This document shows positions 6,842 through 8,064 of a DNA stretch of 8,064 nucleotides, in pieces. Under the pieces are notes generated by a model that had not been told where the DNA came from, ran no database searches, and saw only the letters and a list, made by a program, of their open reading frames with translations. Position numbers and translations under genes: made by a program. Source of the DNA: Dehalococcoidia bacterium (GTDB lineage Bacteria; Chloroflexota; Dehalococcoidia; SAR202; UBA11138); assembly GCA_012270625.1 (NCBI GenBank), contig JAAXHZ010000011.1, positions 1 to 8,064 of the forward strand, read 5' to 3'. Every line of letters begins with the position of its first letter. Within the stretch, counting starts at the first letter, position 1.

Positions 6842-6900
6842 CACGAATTTCCTTTAGGGTCTCTTCGTTTTCAGAGAACGTGTTGGGTTAAAGGACAGCA

Positions 6901-6936
6901 GGCCCCCTCTCCCTGAGGGAGAGGGCTGGGGTGAGG
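6901..6936 (+). repeat. Palindromic intergenic repeat, copy 2
   Basis: The same ten-base arms CCCTCTCCCT/AGGGAGAGGG occur at 6905-6925 around a central G, followed by CTGGGGTGAGGG. From the palindrome to the end of the tail it differs from copy 1 at only two positions (central base and the base after the palindrome). Its left flank is poorly conserved. It lies between divergent genes, so it cannot serve as a shared terminator. Confidence 0.85.
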
Positions 6937-7011
6937 GAGAAAATTTCATAAGTCCCAGATACGCCACCATTGGGATGGTCCAGGCAGCATCTCACTCCTG
7001 ACTCCTCTCCA

Positions 7012-7053
7012 CTCACTCCTCGAAAATTGCACTTATGCAATTTTCTCGGTGAG
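7012..7053. repeat. AT-rich inverted repeat (hairpin) with an inverted partner 80 bases upstream
   Basis: GAAAATTGCA (7022-7031) and TGCAATTTTC (7036-7045) form a perfect ten-base-pair stem with the loop CTTA. An outer CTCAC (7012-7016)/GTGAG (7049-7053) pair extends it beyond an internal loop. The reverse complement of 7031-7047 equals the 17 bases at 6937-6953 except for one base (16 of 17), so the hairpin and the tail of repeat copy 2 are related inverted sequences. It may be part of a composite miniature element. Confidence 0.75.
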
Positions 7054-7161
7054 GGTGACCTAAGCTACTCCGTCTGTATGATGGTCGATAATGAAAAGAC
7101 CCTAGAATTTCCTTGCAGTGAAAGACTGGTCTCCTAACGTCTTCAGTTGAACGCAACTGGG

Positions 7162-7191
7162 ATTGTACGGGTATGAGTCAATCCATACAAT
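7162..7191 (+). promoter_or_regulatory. Candidate promoter with overlapping operator-like dyad for the RraA-family gene
   Basis: TTGTAC (7163-7168) and TACAAT (7186-7191) are separated by 17 bases; the -10 matches consensus at five of six positions, the -35 at three. The same bases form an inverted repeat ATTGTACGG (7162-7170) and CCATACAAT (7183-7191), pairing eight of nine across a 12-base spacer. Such a dyad over a promoter is what a dimeric repressor (for example GntR-type) would bind; this is inference. Confidence 0.4.
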
Positions 7192-7223
7192 ACGGCGCGA
7201 CCGCCCAAGGAGGAAAACGACAA

Positions 7224-7949
7224 ATGCCAAGTCCAGACCCGATCCCGGACCATACCCTCGAGGTGCTGAAAAGCATCCCAACTCAAACACTGATCGACGC
7301 CCTATGGGTCAAGAGCTGGCCGCAAAGCTACATAGAAGGCGCGCGACCCCTGCAGCTTGGACAGAAGATGGCAGGACGCGCGGTTACGCTCCGCTTCGTC
7401 CCACACCGCCCAGACCTCGCGGCCGACAAGCCAAAGGGAGACAAGTCAGCCGAGTACGTAGCGATTGAGCTATGTGGCCCCGGAGAAGTGCTCGTAGTGG
7501 ACGCCATGAGATGGACCTACAGCTCCATCGGCGGGGACATCAAGTTCTTCAGAATGATGCAGCTTAACGCGGGCGGCCTCGTAACCGACGGCGCGGTGCG
7601 AGACAGCATCGCGCTACGAGAGTATGGATTTCCCGTGTTCAGCGCATCGACCACCGCCAAGCAGGGACCCGCCGAATTCTGGCCCTGGCAGGTGAACGAC
7701 GCGATCCAGTGCGGCGGCGTTCTGGTCAGACCCGGAGACGCCGTCGTTGGCGACGACGACGGTGTCGTCGTAGTACCAAGATCAGAGATAGACGATGTCA
7801 TCCAGATCGCCCACCAGCGCGAGGAGGTCGAGGAAGTAGTAAAGGCCCAGTTGGAGATCGAGAAGTGCTCACCCGGAAAGTACTACCCGTTCAACGACGA
7901 GACCTGGAGGCTGTACGAGGCCAAGACAGGCAAGAAGCGCCCAGGTTAG
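7224..7949 (+). CDS. RraA-family protein (HMG/CHA aldolase / oxaloacetate decarboxylase-like)
   Basis: This 241-residue protein belongs to the RraA family, which includes the RNase E inhibitor RraA and the metal-dependent 4-hydroxy-4-methyl-2-oxoglutarate aldolases that also decarboxylate oxaloacetate. The core starts with IPTQTLIDAL (18-27), where 'T..l.DaL' is typical. Then come GEVLVVDAM (87-95), GGD (103-105), and the key GGLVTDGAVRDSIALREYGFPVFSASTT (117-144), in which R126 and D127 match the substrate- and metal-binding Arg/Asp of the aldolases. VRPGDAVVGDDDGVVVVPRSEIDDVI (168-193) is the conserved C-terminal part of the fold. A charged helix and tail (about 195-241) extend beyond the minimal RraA length. 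Conservation of R and D suggests an enzyme acting on a 2-oxo acid rather than an RNase regulator. I place the start at ATG 7224 because AGGAGG lies at 7208-7213; an in-frame ATG at 7173 lacks such a site and falls within the candidate promoter. Confidence 0.88.
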   Translation: MPSPDPIPDHTLEVLKSIPTQTLIDALWVKSWPQSYIEGARPLQLGQKMAGRAVTLRFVPHRPDLAADKPKGDKSAEYVAIELCGPGEVLVVDAMRWTYSSIGGDIKFFRMMQLNAGGLVTDGAVRDSIALREYGFPVFSASTTAKQGPAEFWPWQVNDAIQCGGVLVRPGDAVVGDDDGVVVVPRSEIDDVIQIAHQREEVEEVVKAQLEIEKCSPGKYYPFNDETWRLYEAKTGKKRPG

Positions 7950-8038
7950 CGCTCTCAGCGGGTAGCTTCACCCGATACGAAATAGACTCCGCATCCTACG
8001 CTGACAGAGCTAGGCAACATGCACACACAAGCTAGAAT

Positions 8039-8064
8039 CTCAACCAACAGGCTCCCTCTCCCTC
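8039..8064 (+). repeat. Palindromic intergenic repeat, copy 3 (cut by the window edge)
   Basis: The window ends with the left flank CTCAACCAACAGGC (8039-8052) and then the first arm CCCTCTCCCT of the same repeat (8054-8063). The flank matches copy 1 at 12 of 14 bases. The second arm would lie outside the window. It sits about 90 bases downstream of the RraA-family gene. Confidence 0.75.

Larger units (their letters stand above)
6842..7223. other. Divergent intergenic region (about 380 bases) with two palindromic elements
   Basis: No gene is supported here on either strand. It holds the FAD-oxidase ribosome binding site, repeat copy 2 (6901-6936), an AT-rich arm GAGAAAATTTCATAAGT (6937-6953), a pyrimidine-rich stretch with CTCACTCCT twice, 21 bases apart (6991-6999, 7012-7020), an AT-rich hairpin (7012-7053), and the promoter/operator region of the RraA-family gene. 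No tRNA or riboswitch-like structure was noticed. Confidence 0.7.

Noticed and set aside
7022..7045. Hairpin read as an intrinsic terminator
   Set aside because: It lies between divergent genes where no terminator is needed, the stem is AT-rich, and it is followed by TCGG rather than a T-tract.
7173..7223. N-terminal extension of the RraA-family protein from the ATG at 7173
   Set aside because: It has no ribosome binding site, overlaps the candidate promoter and dyad, and an AGGAGG lies before the in-frame ATG at 7224.
7968..7985. Short CGGGT/ACCCG inverted repeat after the RraA-family gene
   Set aside because: A five-base stem without a T-run is too weak to call a terminator.
5172..8064. 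Repeat copies considered as a CRISPR array
   Set aside because: The copies are over 1 kb apart with genes between them, have no regular spacers, and no cas gene is present.

Overview
The window is an ordinary, densely coded bacterial segment with moderately high GC, short intergenic gaps, strong AGGAGG-type ribosome binding sites and several GTG starts. The gene mix is a CapA-like metallophosphoesterase, an M24 dipeptidase, a DAO-type flavoprotein, an RraA/HMG-aldolase relative and an MFS carrier. Together with scattered CCCTCTCCCT/AGGGAGAGGG palindromes, this suggests a free-living, probably marine Chloroflexota (SAR202/Dehalococcoidia-like) genome. That placement is inferred from family content and repeat style, not from a marker gene.

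Layout. Bases 1-2132 (minus strand) hold a compact operon read right to left: a RimJ/RimL-type GNAT acetyltransferase, a CapA/PgsA-family protein, and the first 83 codons of a further gene that starts with GTG inside the 3' end of capA and runs off the left edge. A 140-base divergent promoter region (2133-2272) separates this from a plus-strand M24 metallopeptidase (2273-3448). The M24 stop codon abuts the stop of a convergent minus-strand gene for a small clan AA aspartyl protease. Further right on the minus strand come an MFS transporter, a repeat-bearing gap, a DCC-type thiol-disulfide protein (DUF393) and a DAO-family FAD oxidoreductase; the last two overlap by four bases. A roughly 380-base divergent intergenic region (6842-7223) carries two palindromic repeats and a likely promoter/operator for the plus-strand RraA-family gene (7224-7949). 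The window ends inside a third copy of the palindromic repeat.

How the genes may work together. FAD oxidase, DCC protein, MFS carrier and the divergent RraA-like aldolase/decarboxylase could form a small scavenging module that imports and oxidises amines or amino/hydroxy acids and processes 2-oxo acids. The M24 and aspartyl peptidases fit peptide turnover. No substrate can be named from sequence alone. I found no CRISPR array, tRNA, rRNA, transposase, phage gene or recognisable defence system. The most interesting material is non-coding: the repeat family and the palindromic promoter regions.
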